A stretch of 64,000 nt of DNA from Diaporthe sp. PMI_573 (Eukaryota > Ascomycota > Sordariomycetes > Diaporthales > Diaporthaceae): NCBI GenBank assembly GCA_021399435.1, contig JAJTUP010000038.1, positions 652,853 to 716,852 on the forward strand. Direction: 5' to 3'. Under the pieces are notes generated by a model. The model searched no databases and was not told the DNA's origin. It was given only the letters and a program-made list of their open reading frames with translations. Shown here piece after piece: positions 43,767-53,763 of the stretch. The position numbers and the translations under genes were made by a program. Every line of letters begins with the position of its first letter. The first letter of the stretch is position 1.

Positions 43767-45345
43767 TTAACTTATCCATGGAGCGCTTACTTGCCGGGGG
43801 GCCTCAAGGCGTCGTTTCTGTGGTATAACAGCAGGACGCCCGGTATCGAGGCGTCGTTTCTGTGGAACAACAGTTGGACACCCAACTTGGTTCCCTTGTT
43901 TGGCCAAGTGCGCCACTTGCCGGGGTGCCTCAAGGCGTCGTTTCTGTGGAACAACAGTAGGACACCCTGTATGGCCCCCTTGTTTGGCCAAGTGCGCCAC
44001 CAGTTCTGCAGACTTCCAAGTAAGGGCGCCATAGGCCTTTGCGACATCGTTGTTCGCGTTCGAGGCAGTCTCGCAAGCCTCGGTGACAGCTTGGAACAGC
44101 CTCAACGCTGTAGGGTCGTCATGTCGTATTGGAGAGTCGGCTCGAACCACTTCCTCCACTTCCTCCGTTTCCTCGTCGTCATCGTCCTCCACATCCTTCT
44201 CCACCTGCTCCAGTGTCTCCCTGTTGCGTGTATGGCCTCCTTCATGGGTGTCAGTCGCTCCCTGCATGCCTGGCGACCTCCGAACCCCTTCCCTCACGGT
44301 CTTGGCCACGAGGAGCTCCAGGTGTGATAGATCCCAAGGATGGTCCACCACCTGGCCCACCTTCAGGCCGGTCTTCTCCATCAGCCACCCTAATAAATAA
44401 TGGTCTCCCCCCTTTTCGACGAGTCCCAGCAGGCGTAGCGAGCGCACAAGTCGGATGTATGAGTTCTGTGTCCTGCTTCGGTCCCATACCCGCTTGAGAT
44501 TGACCTTGCTTGCAAACTGTCTGTCCTTGGCGGAGACGTAACGAGGCTTTGTGTCGGCATCGCTGTCAAAGAGGCTCATCGCAAATTGCCCCAGGCGTAC
44601 CATTTGATCCTCGTCCTTCCCCTGCATCCATTTCGCTGTGACGACTTTCAGCTCGTGGAATCCCCAAATACTCCTCGTCGCCTGGCATTCCAGTTTAGAG
44701 GGGTTGAAATCCTGAATAACATCAAATATCGGCTTGTTTCTTTCATACACGAATGCTATAAGCAGGCTCTTGGGGTCTGTTGCACTTATGCCGGTCCCGA
44801 GGAATTCAAGAGCCCTCAAAATTCCCATGTACGAGTCCAGTGTGGAAGGAGCTTGTCGGCCCATAGTCAAGCTGTACACAAGGTCGACATGGTCTCTTGT
44901 CGTCTGCTTGAGCTTGTAGAAGCTTTGGAGCAAGGCTTCAGTATAGGTTCTGTAGTTCTCAACTCTGTCCCTTTTGGCATTCATGGCGGAGCACATTGTG
45001 GACTGGTTGCAAACGATGTGCGAAGCGTCGTGGTTTCTGTGAGTAAAGAATGGTGTGAATGGGAGTTTTGTCCTAACATGACCATGGACTGGGACTTTAC
45101 GGCTTTATATAGACACTGGAGCTGTCTCGTTGAATGGGGTCCATGGTCGACCAACAGATTGTGGTTAGCCTCGTTGCAAGCCGCGATCGACGTGCCAGCA
45201 CATCGCATCGGTTGAGGCCCATGGCCTGCGAGTACTTTTTCCACTTGGAAAGATGACAGAGGTCTTCGACCAACTGTGAGGGATCAGGCCGACGCGCCTT
45301 GCGTAGGCCCTCAATGGTAAACTTCCATTGACCGTCGGGTGCCAT
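43767..45345 (-). CDS. Orphan protein with acidic region and C-terminal QKRRL repeats, two exons
   Basis: Exon 45345-45101 and exon 45036-43767 join across a 64-bp intron (donor GTAAAG, acceptor CACAG) into an unbroken 504-residue frame that starts MAPDGQWKFTIEGLRKARR. The first 330 residues are helical and basic, with LARRSRLATRLTTICWSTMD and YVSAKDRQFASKVNLKRVWD. An acidic stretch follows (EKDVEDDDDEETEEVEEVV). The last 80 residues are built from units of the form VAHLAKQG..GCPTVVPQKRRL. The repeated QKRRL clusters could serve as nuclear localisation signals, which with the acidic stretch suggests a nuclear protein. I recognise no known domain. It is not a DUF3435 captain, since no tyrosine-recombinase motifs are seen. 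Confidence 0.6.
43790..44005 (-). repeat. Coding tandem repeat in the 504-residue orphan
   Basis: On the minus strand, one full 84-bp unit (28 codons, VAHLAKQGGHTGCPTVVPQ onward), one near-full unit and one partial unit follow one another. They are nearly identical at the DNA level, indicating recent duplication within the gene's 3' end. Confidence 0.8.
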
Positions 45346-45797
45346 TGCTCAAGGCCCAAGCGACCCGGTACCGTGAGTGTGCGTCCGTGATACTGGTGCC
45401 TTGACGCCTGCGCAGTTGCAGTAGGATTGCACCCTTCATGAATCCTTTCGGCAACCACGCTTGCCCACCGCGTAGGAGACCAAGCGGCCGCCACTTTCAT
45501 GGCGCCTGTGATGGCCTTGAGCGCCCAATGAACAAGAAAGGACGGACGGCGATGAGCAGCCCCAACCTGACGCTCTCAGCTTCCAAGAATCTGGCAAAGG
45601 ATTGGATGGACTGCCGGCCTTGTATCACCAACCATGATCAGTTGGCCAAGGTGACCCGAAGCTTGATGTCATGCACGTCCCATAGCTTCCCCCTTCCTTT
45701 TCTACCTAGCAGACAACTTCTGCTTTCGCCACTGCTGTGCCACGGCGCTCGCGCTGCGGCCCAAATCAGCCCCTATCCGACCATCCTTCCACCCCTT
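45346..45797. other. Upstream region of the orphan gene
   Basis: About 450 bp between the orphan start and the 651-bp duplicate. It should contain the orphan gene's promoter. No coding signal is convincing. Confidence 0.45.
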
Positions 45798-46448
45798 TGA
45801 AGCCAGCCCTCCATTGGGCTTCCGGCCCTTCCGCAGATTTTGTAGCAGTTTCCATGGCTTGAAGGTACCTACGATGCAGGCAGGAAAGTTAAGAAGATGG
45901 ACACAGCTGATCTGTTGGAAGCTGCTGTCTCTGGAAAACGAAACGTTACCCCCCCCTGGTCAGTTTGTCAGCTTGTCCCCCCCCGCACCAAAATTAAGCT
46001 GGCAACCCGGAGCACTCACCAATATCCTCGTGGACGACCTCCTCAACGTCGCCGTCGCCGTGCACTATCGCCAACCCCCTTTTGCGTATATCTCTGTGAT
46101 GGTCAGAAGTAGCAGAATCGACTCGAGCCCGTCACGTGAGGGTGCACATGCTCTGCTAGCCCTCGCCCAACCATCGCGCCCACATACCCGTTTGCAACGT
46201 CGAGTTGTCCGCTTTGCCGACGAGCGACGTACCGAGCCCTCGATGGCGCCATCACGTACCCGGAAGCCTACGGCGAAGGCGAAGGCTGCTGCAGCTGCAA
46301 AACGCAAACCAGCAGCTCGCTTGAAGACCTCTCGGGATAAGCATACGGCTGCTGAACGTGCTACCCAGCGTGGTGTTTAAAATGCCGAGGAGGTCGCTGG
46401 TGATACTATCCACGAGGGAAACGACCCTTCGGGCAGCCCAGACGAAGC
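45798..46448. repeat. 651-bp perfect duplication, copy 2
   Basis: Same orientation as, and identical to, 19996-20646. It carries the first 58 coding bases of the TPR-like gene, so it includes a displaced piece of that gene, and the MAPSRTRKPTAKAKAAAAAK frame up to its first stop. At 46448 it joins directly to a fragment of the gene seen at 33 kb. The two partners share GACG-AGCC around the joint, a possible microhomology. Confidence 0.97.
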
Positions 46449-46542
46449 CTTCAATAAGCGTCATCGATCCGTCCTCCGTCATTGCGATGCAGATAATGAC
46501 GAAATCCCTCCAGGTGCTGTTGGCGAGCCACGATGGAGGCTT
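46449..46542 (-). pseudogene. Fragment of the 33-kb gene family, left part
   Basis: Matches 33289-33382 with one base difference (Ile to Met in the minus-strand reading ICIAMTEDGSMT). Together with 49350-49404 it forms one continuous fragment interrupted by the hAT element. The 8-bp target GGAGGCTT is present at both edges. Confidence 0.85.
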
Positions 46543-46560
46543 CAAGGTGGCGATCAACTC
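46543..46560 (+). repeat. hAT left terminal inverted repeat
   Basis: 18 bp, CAAGGTGGCGATCAACTC, an exact complement of 49332-49349. It is preceded by the target duplication at 46535-46542. Confidence 0.95.
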
Positions 46561-46809
46561 CACCACAAATCCACCAGTGGAGGAGTGGACACCCACATCC
46601 ACATCCACTCAATTCAATCAACGCGTCGCCGGATGACTAATCAATTCAATTTATCTCAACAGTGGGTTGAAGTGAGTTGATTTGGGTGGAGCAAGCAGGG
46701 ATATGCGCGTCGTCAGGGGTACACCACACGCGTTCATGAATCCCCAGGACCGCGTTCGTGTCTCGTCTTTGCACCGTTTGAGATATCTACGATCAGCAGC
46801 TTTATGAAA

Positions 46810-49192
46810 ATGGCCCAGACAACTATCGATGAGTCTATCCTGGTTAAGGAGAACACTACAGCGCCAGCTCTACCCACGACAGACGCTGATGAGTCGGTTC
46901 TTTGGGCTAAATTCCGCGGTTACTCCTAGTCGGAGCGATCGAGAGACCTTTCCTCGTGGGTTTGGCCCTTTGGCTTCGACATACAGAACGACAAAGAGAG
47001 ACGATGGGTCTGCAAAACATGTGTATTGAAGAGGAGGACATCAATTGCCAGCTATAAGGCTGAGGGCACCCAGAATATCGAACGTCACCTCGATGAGATC
47101 CACAAGATCCGTGACCCAACGGGGAAGCGCAAACGACCCTTGAAGAAGGCGTACCCATCTGTTGCCGACCGCTTGTGTATGGATAGAGAAGACCCTCAGC
47201 AGCAAGCCATTGTCAACGCTTATATCAAGCGTTTTGATCGAACCCAATTTCAGAAACTCGTCGTCAACTGGGTTATCGAACGGCAGCAATCCTTCAGAGA
47301 GGTAGAGAGCGAGAGTCTCCGAGCTATCTTCGAATACCTCAATCCCTCTATTTCAGTCCAGGATGCGCACATCAACCACGACACCGTTCGACACCAAATC
47401 ACTAATGCTTATAATCAACATAAGCAGACGATTATCCATACTCTTGCTCGCGCTCCCGGCCAGATTCATATCTCCTTCGATGGGTGGCGATCCCGCAACC
47501 GCCATGCTCTATATGGGATCTGCGCCTTCTTTCGAGATGAGAATAATCGGCCTATGAAAGTGGTCTTAGGTATCCCCGAGATTGCAGAACGACACTTTGG
47601 GGAGACGATTGGTGCTCAGATCCTCAGCATTATTCACGAGTTCAAGATCGAAGAGAAAGTCGGCTATTTCTGCCTCGACAACGCAGCCAATAATGATACC
47701 GCCATGGAGACTATTGCCGATGAGCTTGGCTTTGAGCCTAAAGCCCGCCGTGGGCGTTGCTTCGGCCATATTGTGAATCTCGTCGCTAAGACCCTTCTCT
47801 TTGGCAAAGGCTGCGGAGCATTCGAGGCTGATCTGCAAGCCCAGAAGCTTGCTGAGGCTGAACATGAGTTGTGGATGAGGAAGGGCCCAGTTGGCAAGAT
47901 CCATAACCTCGTTGTGTGGATTCGTGGCAGCGACACGCTTACTCACCTACTACGCAAAATCCAACAGTGTGCTAATGAGGTCAGCGAGAGTCCAAAGATT
48001 AGGGCTCGTAAACGTCTCGACCTCATTGTGGACAACGATACTCGATGGCTTTCGCAGCTTTTTATGATGCGCCGAGCCCGACTCCTTCGACCTTTCCTCG
48101 AGACCCTCCTCTTCGAGTACAAACAACTGTGGGAAAAAGAAAATCTAAGGAAGGACGGTACACAGAAGAAGGGCAAGAGGTTGCCATTATGCCTCGAAGA
48201 ACAGAGTAGATTAACAGTCGCTGATTGGAACGTGATCGACGCCTTCATTGAACTACTTGAGCATTTCGAGAACACGATCCTTATTCTGGAAGGCGACGGG
48301 CAGGCTCGTGAGCGAGCAAGACACCATTTCAAGGAGTCCTACGGCAATATCACTGATGTGCTGATGGCGTACGAATACCTTCTCTCTAATCTTGAAGAGG
48401 CAAAGGAGAAGATTGACCAGTACGCCGAACCAGAACACTTCCGAGTAAATGTTCAACTGGCTTGGGAGAAGCTCAACGAGTATTACGATAAGCTCGACGA
48501 CACTCTGATGTACTACGCCGCCCTAGCCTTCTAACCTGCGTTTGGTTGGAATGTCGTTGAGCGTGAGTGGGATACTCGACCGGAATGGGTCCGAAACGCG
48601 AAGAAGATGGTTAAACAGGTGTGGGACGACTGCTACTCGAAACTTGAAATTACTCATATGAGCGGCGAGCCTGTTGCGAAGAGGAGGAAGACGTTCCATA
48701 ATAAGTTCAGCCAGTTTAAGGAAGATAAGAGGCGGAAAGCCTTGATATCGCCATCAGCTAGCTCGGTAGGCGACGAATACGAGCGCTGGCTGCTGAGTAC
48801 TTCAGAGGCTGACAGCGAGGTAAGTGACCCATATGAGTACTGGCATTCTAGGCGCAAGAAGTTCCCGAGGCTATCGATAATGGCCCTTGACTTCTTATCG
48901 ATCCCACCGATGTCTGCTGAGTGCGAGGCTATTTTCGGCCGCTGGGCGCATGGTTGCCCCCATTCGGAGTCGACTGGAAGCCACGATGATTGGGATGGCT
49001 CAGTGTCTCCGATCTTGGCTGTGTTCTGGACTAGTTGACGAGCTCGAGAGCTTCTTGCTCGTCAATCCTGAAATCTCCAGGGGCAAGGACACGAGCTATA
49101 GTGAAGAAGAGGAGGCATGGTTAGCTGCAGAACGAGAGCACGAGAGTGACGAGACGGCCTGTAGGGAGAACGAGAAAGGATTGATCATGTAT
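46810..49192 (+). pseudogene. hAT transposase with two stops and one frameshift
   Basis: ATG at 46810 (MAQTTIDESILVKENTT). A BED-type zinc finger with CKTC and H-x4-H follows the region WVWPFGFDIQND. The catalytic body includes HISFDGWRSRNRHALYGICA, YFCLDNAANNDTAME, RRGRCFGHIVNLVAK and RARKRLDLIVDNDTRW, and the C-terminal dimerisation region includes PRLSIMALDFLSIPPMSAEC and AAGRMVAPIRSRLEA. Lesions: TAG near 46927, TAA at 48532 in ALAF-PAFGWNVVEREW, and a frameshift at about 48927 inside the dimerisation motif. The element is thus non-autonomous. The overall length of about 790 codons is normal for fungal hAT transposases. Confidence 0.9.
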
Positions 49193-49331
49193 TGATTGTC
49201 AGACGTTTGTTCCACCGGATGTCAATTCCACCCACTTCAACTCCACAGGGAGCTTCGGTTGATCAACTCCACACAGGTGATGCGGTGGGACGTCCACTCA
49301 ATTCAATATGCCCTCGATAGTGGATTGAATT

Positions 49332-49349
49332 GAGTTGATCGCCACCTTG
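49332..49349 (-). repeat. hAT right terminal inverted repeat
   Basis: 18 bp, an exact inverted copy of the left end, followed at once by GGAGGCTT (49350-49357). Confidence 0.95.
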
Positions 49350-49404
49350 GGAGGCTTTGATTTGATGACCTCTCCGCCGGCGTCGATGAATCGCTGCTTT
49401 GCCT
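49350..49404 (-). pseudogene. Fragment of the 33-kb gene family, right part
   Basis: After the target duplication the sequence resumes the match to 33375-33429 (minus-strand reading AKQRFIDAGGEVIKSK) and stops matching at about 49404, where unrelated sequence begins. This defines the right edge of the captured fragment. Confidence 0.85.
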
Positions 49405-49753
49405 GATGTAGGCCAGAGCATGTCCAATGCGGCTTGGCGCGCATAGCGGATGCGAGACCCCAACGGGCCTGACGTGAGGTGTGGGTGACGGAACTGCAGT
49501 CCGCCTCGTTTGCAAGTGGAAGTCTTCTCATCGATCTCGGCATAATTAATGGCGCACTCGCAGTCTGGGGAGTCCCTTATCAGGACGTTAAGAGTGATGG
49601 TGACACAGTGATGGCATGGACATTAGGAGTCTGTATATAATTAATCCATTTTACAATGATAGCGTGCGTTATTTATCTAGAATTTCAAGTTTCCCTATAT
49701 GATGGAGATTTGTAGGATGGCGGGCATCTGGTTTAATTTTCTTCCTGTTTTCC
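49405..49753. other. Short intergenic spacer
   Basis: About 350 bp between the captured fragment and the 3' end of the next gene. AT-rich after 49620. No feature is recognised. Confidence 0.45.
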
Positions 49754-50749
49754 TTATTTTGCCTTATCTGATTCCTTTCCGTGTTTGAACTGTATGAAAT
49801 CTTTCTCTAGCATCTTGATCATACCCGCCTTTATATCCAGGGATCCGACGAATGAGTGGGGAAGCATTGTGGCTGCCAGCCTATGTATGTCTGTGATGAA
49901 TTGTTCAGTCTTCATCGGATGCGTCTCTCCGTCGCCATATATAAATATCGGGAGGCATGGGCTCATGAGCACCACCAGGGAAGTGATACGATGTCCACGG
50001 GATAACATGTTCGCAGCCATATTTTCCTCGTCGACACTAGACCGAGAACTGCATCCACAACGGGCACAACGCACTATGTGAATATCAGTTGTCCTATCAT
50101 CCCCGTCCTCCCCCAGGCACTCAGTTGTCGATGAGCCGCTGGCTACAAATAGGATCGCCCTCTCGCATACAAAGCAGATCGCATATGTATACTTTCTCCA
50201 ACCTAGACGATAAAAATCGTCAGAGTGGTCTCCCATATAGCCCCAGTAGAAAAAATCCCCGTGGGGGATGTCAATGGTCCTTCTCGTCATAGACCTCATC
50301 ACATATTCGCTGTTAAACTCGGAGGCGACCTCGCCCGCATACTCAGGCACAAACCCCGTGTTGTTGTTGAGCATTTCTTCGCACATAACGGCCTCCGAGG
50401 GCATAATCGGGACCAATGTATTGCACTCGATTTGAAACCGGGACCCAAGCCCCTGCTCAAACCCTCTCATGCACGTTTTCCTGTACAAAGCCGACAGCGT
50501 ATACTTGCTCGAGTATTGGTCCGCTCCCGATATCGACTTGCAGAACCAACACACGACTGGGCGCATGGTAGCCCACGGCATGGATGCCCTGTCATATGGC
50601 AGGTCCTTGGGTCCGAACTTGGTTGCGCTGATGCGCCTGATCACTAATTGGGCCCGCCAGCAATTTACACAGACACAAACGATCGTGCGATCCGGCCGAT
50701 CTGCATCCGCTATTGCGATTCGTACCTTGTAGGACTGTAATTTGACCAT
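49754..50749 (-). CDS. Orphan protein with four CxxC pairs (putative zinc-binding)
   Basis: A single exon of 331 residues from ATG 50749 (MVKLQSYKVRIAIADADRPD). Cysteine pairs occur at about residues 26-31 (CVNCW), 68-71 (CWFC), 194-197 (CFVC) and 230-235 (CARCGC), spaced as in proteins holding two structural zinc ions. The rest is mixed alpha/beta with no recognised catalytic motif. The gene is divergent from the one at 51068, with 318 bp between the two starts, so they may share a promoter. The frame is intact. Confidence 0.55.
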   Translation of the reverse strand: MVKLQSYKVRIAIADADRPDRTIVCVCVNCWRAQLVIRRISATKFGPKDLPYDRASMPWATMRPVVCWFCKSISGADQYSSKYTLSALYRKTCMRGFEQGLGSRFQIECNTLVPIMPSEAVMCEEMLNNNTGFVPEYAGEVASEFNSEYVMRSMTRRTIDIPHGDFFYWGYMGDHSDDFYRLGWRKYTYAICFVCERAILFVASGSSTTECLGEDGDDRTTDIHIVRCARCGCSSRSSVDEENMAANMLSRGHRITSLVVLMSPCLPIFIYGDGETHPMKTEQFITDIHRLAATMLPHSFVGSLDIKAGMIKMLEKDFIQFKHGKESDKAK

Positions 50750-51067
50750 GTTCGCGTAGTTGCGAGATTAGTAAGGTGAGTAAGATGAGTTGATCAAAGT
50801 CAGGTATGCTACGAGGCGAATTCTCTGTATTTTTATTTTGAAAGCTGTTGTAGGCGAAATGGAGATGCCTCGGGTTAGGGTTTCAAGGCAGGGTGATTTG
50901 AATCTAGGAATTTAAAAACTGGAATAAGGAAGTCTGGGCTGATCTTGCGGGCCGCTTATGCTTCCAGAGACTATAAGTATCAAGTCTTTTCCAATACTTC
51001 CCAATCTCCAAAACAATATTACACTATCCTTAAAAACTGACCTCAAAAACAATCTCAACCCTCAAAC

Positions 51068-51550
51068 ATGTCAGCTGTAGCTTCCCAGGACCAAGCAGTC
51101 GAGCTGATCCGGTGCCTCCGGTATTGGCGTTACCGAAGCGATCTTGAAACTGGCCCATGTATGACAGAGCGAAACATACTCACCTCAGAGGATATAATTG
51201 GGATCAAAGATCCAGTTTTCCTAATGGCAACTGAGGATGTTTCCAAAGCCGTTCGCAGCCTGCTGCGGCGTAATAGATCATGGTTTGATAGGGTTGATCA
51301 ACAGCTTCAATTGATGTTACAGCTGTGGCATATCATTATCCAACAAAAGAAGCGGTTTGACGACTTGAACGGAGCGGTAGCATTCTCGGCCCATCGTGAG
51401 TTCCTGGAGGCTATACTCCTGGCGGGCCGATTTATTCCAGCCAGAGCGAGCCTGGTCCCCGACCATCCCCAGAAGGATGAGAAGCGTGAGGGTGGGAAGA
51501 GTGCTTCAGCGCATCCATTTCTCGTTGTAGAGCCGCAGAAGAAGAAGTAG
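51068..51550 (+). CDS. Small orphan helical protein
   Basis: 160 residues, starting MSAVASQDQAVELIRCLRYW. Helical, with two leucine-rich helices (AVRSLLRRNRSWFDRVDQQL, LMLQLWHIIIQQKKR) and a basic, lysine-rich C-terminus. No known domain. The upstream sequence is rich in AAAC and A runs just before the ATG, as is common in fungal 5' leaders. It pairs divergently with the zinc-binding orphan. Confidence 0.5.
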   Translation: MSAVASQDQAVELIRCLRYWRYRSDLETGPCMTERNILTSEDIIGIKDPVFLMATEDVSKAVRSLLRRNRSWFDRVDQQLQLMLQLWHIIIQQKKRFDDLNGAVAFSAHREFLEAILLAGRFIPARASLVPDHPQKDEKREGGKSASAHPFLVVEPQKKK

Positions 51551-52030
51551 ACCCTACAGAAAGAGCGGCAATATTCAACTCACAGGACTGCAATTATTTC
51601 TTTCATTTTGCGCTAGAGTTAAGGATCGGATCCCGCTGGCGCGGGAGCAATTAGTTACTGTCAGTCTCTATCGAATGGTATTAGTTAAATTATTTGTTTT
51701 GCTTGCTTAGTTTACTTAAAATGAGAATTCTGCTTCTGTCTTATAAATTTCTATGTTATATGAGTATAATCTTTAATGAGAGTGTGAGTGGTGTGTGCTT
51801 AGTTATCTTAGGGCATAGACTTGATGTTTTCCAGCGGCTGAGTAAGCCTAGCTATCGCCTAAAGCCCACTTGTGCCGCGCCGGCGTTGGGAGCCCTGTCA
51901 CCCCTCAAGTCAGTGCCCCCACTCACGCGTTAAACACCGACGAGCGCTTCACAGTAGTCGGTGCGGTCTTGCGCGATGTGAATTGAGCGACTCAAGGTCT
52001 TCTTTGAGGACGGCGTGGCAAAAATACCAA
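51551..52030. other. Spacer between small orphan genes
   Basis: AT-rich, no coding signal beyond a chance frame. The frame of the next gene is open from 51872 but lacks an ATG before 52031. Confidence 0.45.
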
Positions 52031-52498
52031 ATGCCTCGCTACGACTACCCTTCCCCTGACACGGTTGCTTCCTCCGACTGTGGCAACGGCCCGTCACCGG
52101 ACTCGTCATTTGAGCACCTGCGGAAAGAAGAAGTTGAGTTTAAAGCGCTGTACTCCCCGCCTGGCGTCGGGGTCCCGGCCAAGGGTGCGGTCGAGCGCGT
52201 CGACGAGCCGGCCGAGGACGTGGAAGCAGTTGACGCCCAGGTACAACGGGCAGTTGGCATCGTGCGGGCGAGGTGCGAGGGCCGATTGGAGCAGGACGGC
52301 TGGATCGAGCTCGACTTCAACCCATCCCAGTACCGACAGTTCTGCAGACTCGAGAGCGAAAACATCGACAATGCCCGCCACGACTACGACCCTTATCGCT
52401 GTATCCTCGCCTTTCGGGGCTCAAGATTTGCACCAGATTATGAGAAGGCTAGCCTAAGAAAGAAAAGGAGGAAGGAGGAAGCAGAGAAGGGCTTCTAG
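52031..52498 (+). CDS. Small orphan protein, acidic/helical
   Basis: 155 residues from ATG 52031 (MPRYDYPSPDTVASSDCGNG). The central helix contains VERVDEPAEDVEAVDAQVQR. Then comes ELDFNPSQYRQFCRLE, and the C-terminus is strongly basic (KASLRKKRRKEEAEK), a possible nuclear localisation signal. The start was chosen as the first ATG of the frame. No family is recognised, and antisense frames look like GC shadows. Confidence 0.4.
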   Translation: MPRYDYPSPDTVASSDCGNGPSPDSSFEHLRKEEVEFKALYSPPGVGVPAKGAVERVDEPAEDVEAVDAQVQRAVGIVRARCEGRLEQDGWIELDFNPSQYRQFCRLESENIDNARHDYDPYRCILAFRGSRFAPDYEKASLRKKRRKEEAEKGF

Positions 52499-53172
52499 GC
52501 TGCAGGTGTAGGGCAGGAGGGCCTTATCGATAAGGGGCCCAACCGCACTAGCCCCTGCACTCAGCCCTAGCTGTGGTAAGAAGGAAAGTTGGTGGTGATC
52601 ATGTGGCATGTTGAGGGGGGTAACAAGCCGCCTCTCTGGGTGGGCCGGCCTCAACCCCGCAGCTTTGGATCAGGTCGCAAGGGATGAGGTCCACGAGGCA
52701 AGGGTGACAGGATTTATTTATAGATTCTTCGAGGATCCTCGTGGATCTTCAGCTCCAAGTCCTGGTCTTAGCTACCGATACGGCTTGAAGACGCATCAAC
52801 GGATGATTATTGGAAAACGAGGTTCCCGTCTGGTACAATATAGCGGCCACAGCCACATCATGGACAGTACTTGGTTGGCGATAGTTACAATGGCACTGAT
52901 GGCACCGTTGCTAACGATGTTGTGGTCAAATTGGTGACGAATCCACGTTTTGGTGGGGAATTTGATGTGGTGCTGGATTAGCTGACAACCGACTGTGGAG
53001 GGGTTGGGGCGCCCAGTCAATCATCCTACCTGCGCCTGTGCCATGCATTCATGCCGAATTAAACTTAGCGGGCGATCATCCCACCATTATAAATTCCGGA
53101 ACCTGTTCCCAACTCTACCTCTTCCTTTTCTCTACCTCTTCTCTACCTCTTCTTCTCTTCTTCATAGCACCT
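52499..53172. other. Spacer, probable promoter of the next gene
   Basis: No supported gene. A TATAAAT-like sequence near 53088-53094 precedes the next start by about 80 bp. Confidence 0.4.
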
Positions 53173-53763
53173 ATGGATATTATTGATATTGACATTATCA
53201 AGTCAACGAAGTGCTGCATTTGCATGCGTTCTTTCGATTGCGAATCTCCCGCACTCAAACAAGAAGCAATACGTGTCGTTTTCAAATACAACTGTGGCTA
53301 CGGTGTTTCCGAACACGGTCATTCATACTCCCTCCTTTCATCATACTCACGCCATTCATACTACCGCCGTCAACGCCTCCATTTCAGAGTGACGGTTCAA
53401 CCCGAGAAGTTTCGGTTTAGTGGTTTCGATGGTATTGGTCTACACTCAATATGCTTCACGAAGGTTGTCGAAGAATTAGGCCACGAACCGCAGGCTGAGC
53501 TACTGTGGAAAGCTTGTGTTCGTACTTGCAGGGACAGGGACATTTACAACGAAAGTGGTTTTGTGCAGGTAACTACTAGAATAGGACCAGAAGACCTCTA
53601 TGACAAGGGGTTAGCTGGTCATATCAAAAGGTTAGAGAAAAAGGTGCATGAGAGAGCGGAGGAAACAGCGGAGGAGATAGCGGAGGAGACAGCGGAGAAA
53701 ACAGCGGAGGAAAACGGAAAGGCTCACCGCTACGATCTTAGAAGCAAAAGGCAAAATGCTTGA
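53173..53763 (+). CDS. Orphan Cys/His protein with charged C-terminal repeat
   Basis: 196 residues from ATG 53173 (MDIIDIDIIKSTKCCICMRS). An N-terminal Cys/His-rich stretch (KCCICMRSFDCES, then CGYGVSEHGHSYS) might bind zinc but does not fit RING spacing well. The middle part has FSGFDGIGLHSICFTKVVEE. The C-terminus has a repeated AEETAEEIAEETAEK helix followed by a basic end (HRYDLRSKRQNA). The start was preferred over the upstream in-frame ATG at 53038 because of the TATA-like element between them. The family is not recognised. Confidence 0.45.
   Translation: MDIIDIDIIKSTKCCICMRSFDCESPALKQEAIRVVFKYNCGYGVSEHGHSYSLLSSYSRHSYYRRQRLHFRVTVQPEKFRFSGFDGIGLHSICFTKVVEELGHEPQAELLWKACVRTCRDRDIYNESGFVQVTTRIGPEDLYDKGLAGHIKRLEKKVHERAEETAEEIAEETAEKTAEENGKAHRYDLRSKRQNA

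Larger units (their letters stand above)
46543..49349 (+). mobile_element. Complete hAT-superfamily DNA transposon, 2807 bp
   Basis: Perfect 18-bp terminal inverted repeats, CAAGGTGGCGATCAACTC at the left end and its complement at the right, are flanked by the 8-bp direct repeat GGAGGCTT (46535-46542 and 49350-49357), the hallmark of hAT insertion. Subterminal regions on both sides contain repeated TCAACTCCAC and CCACTCAATTCAAT motifs, typical transposase-binding sites. The interior encodes a hAT transposase that is damaged. Intact ends mean it could still be mobilised in trans. It has inserted into the 33-kb-family fragment, so it is younger than that duplication. Confidence 0.95.

Noticed and set aside
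43767..45345. Starship captain (DUF3435 tyrosine recombinase)
   Set aside because: The only large orphan here lacks the recombinase R..HxxR..Y signature, and none of the other frames shows it.
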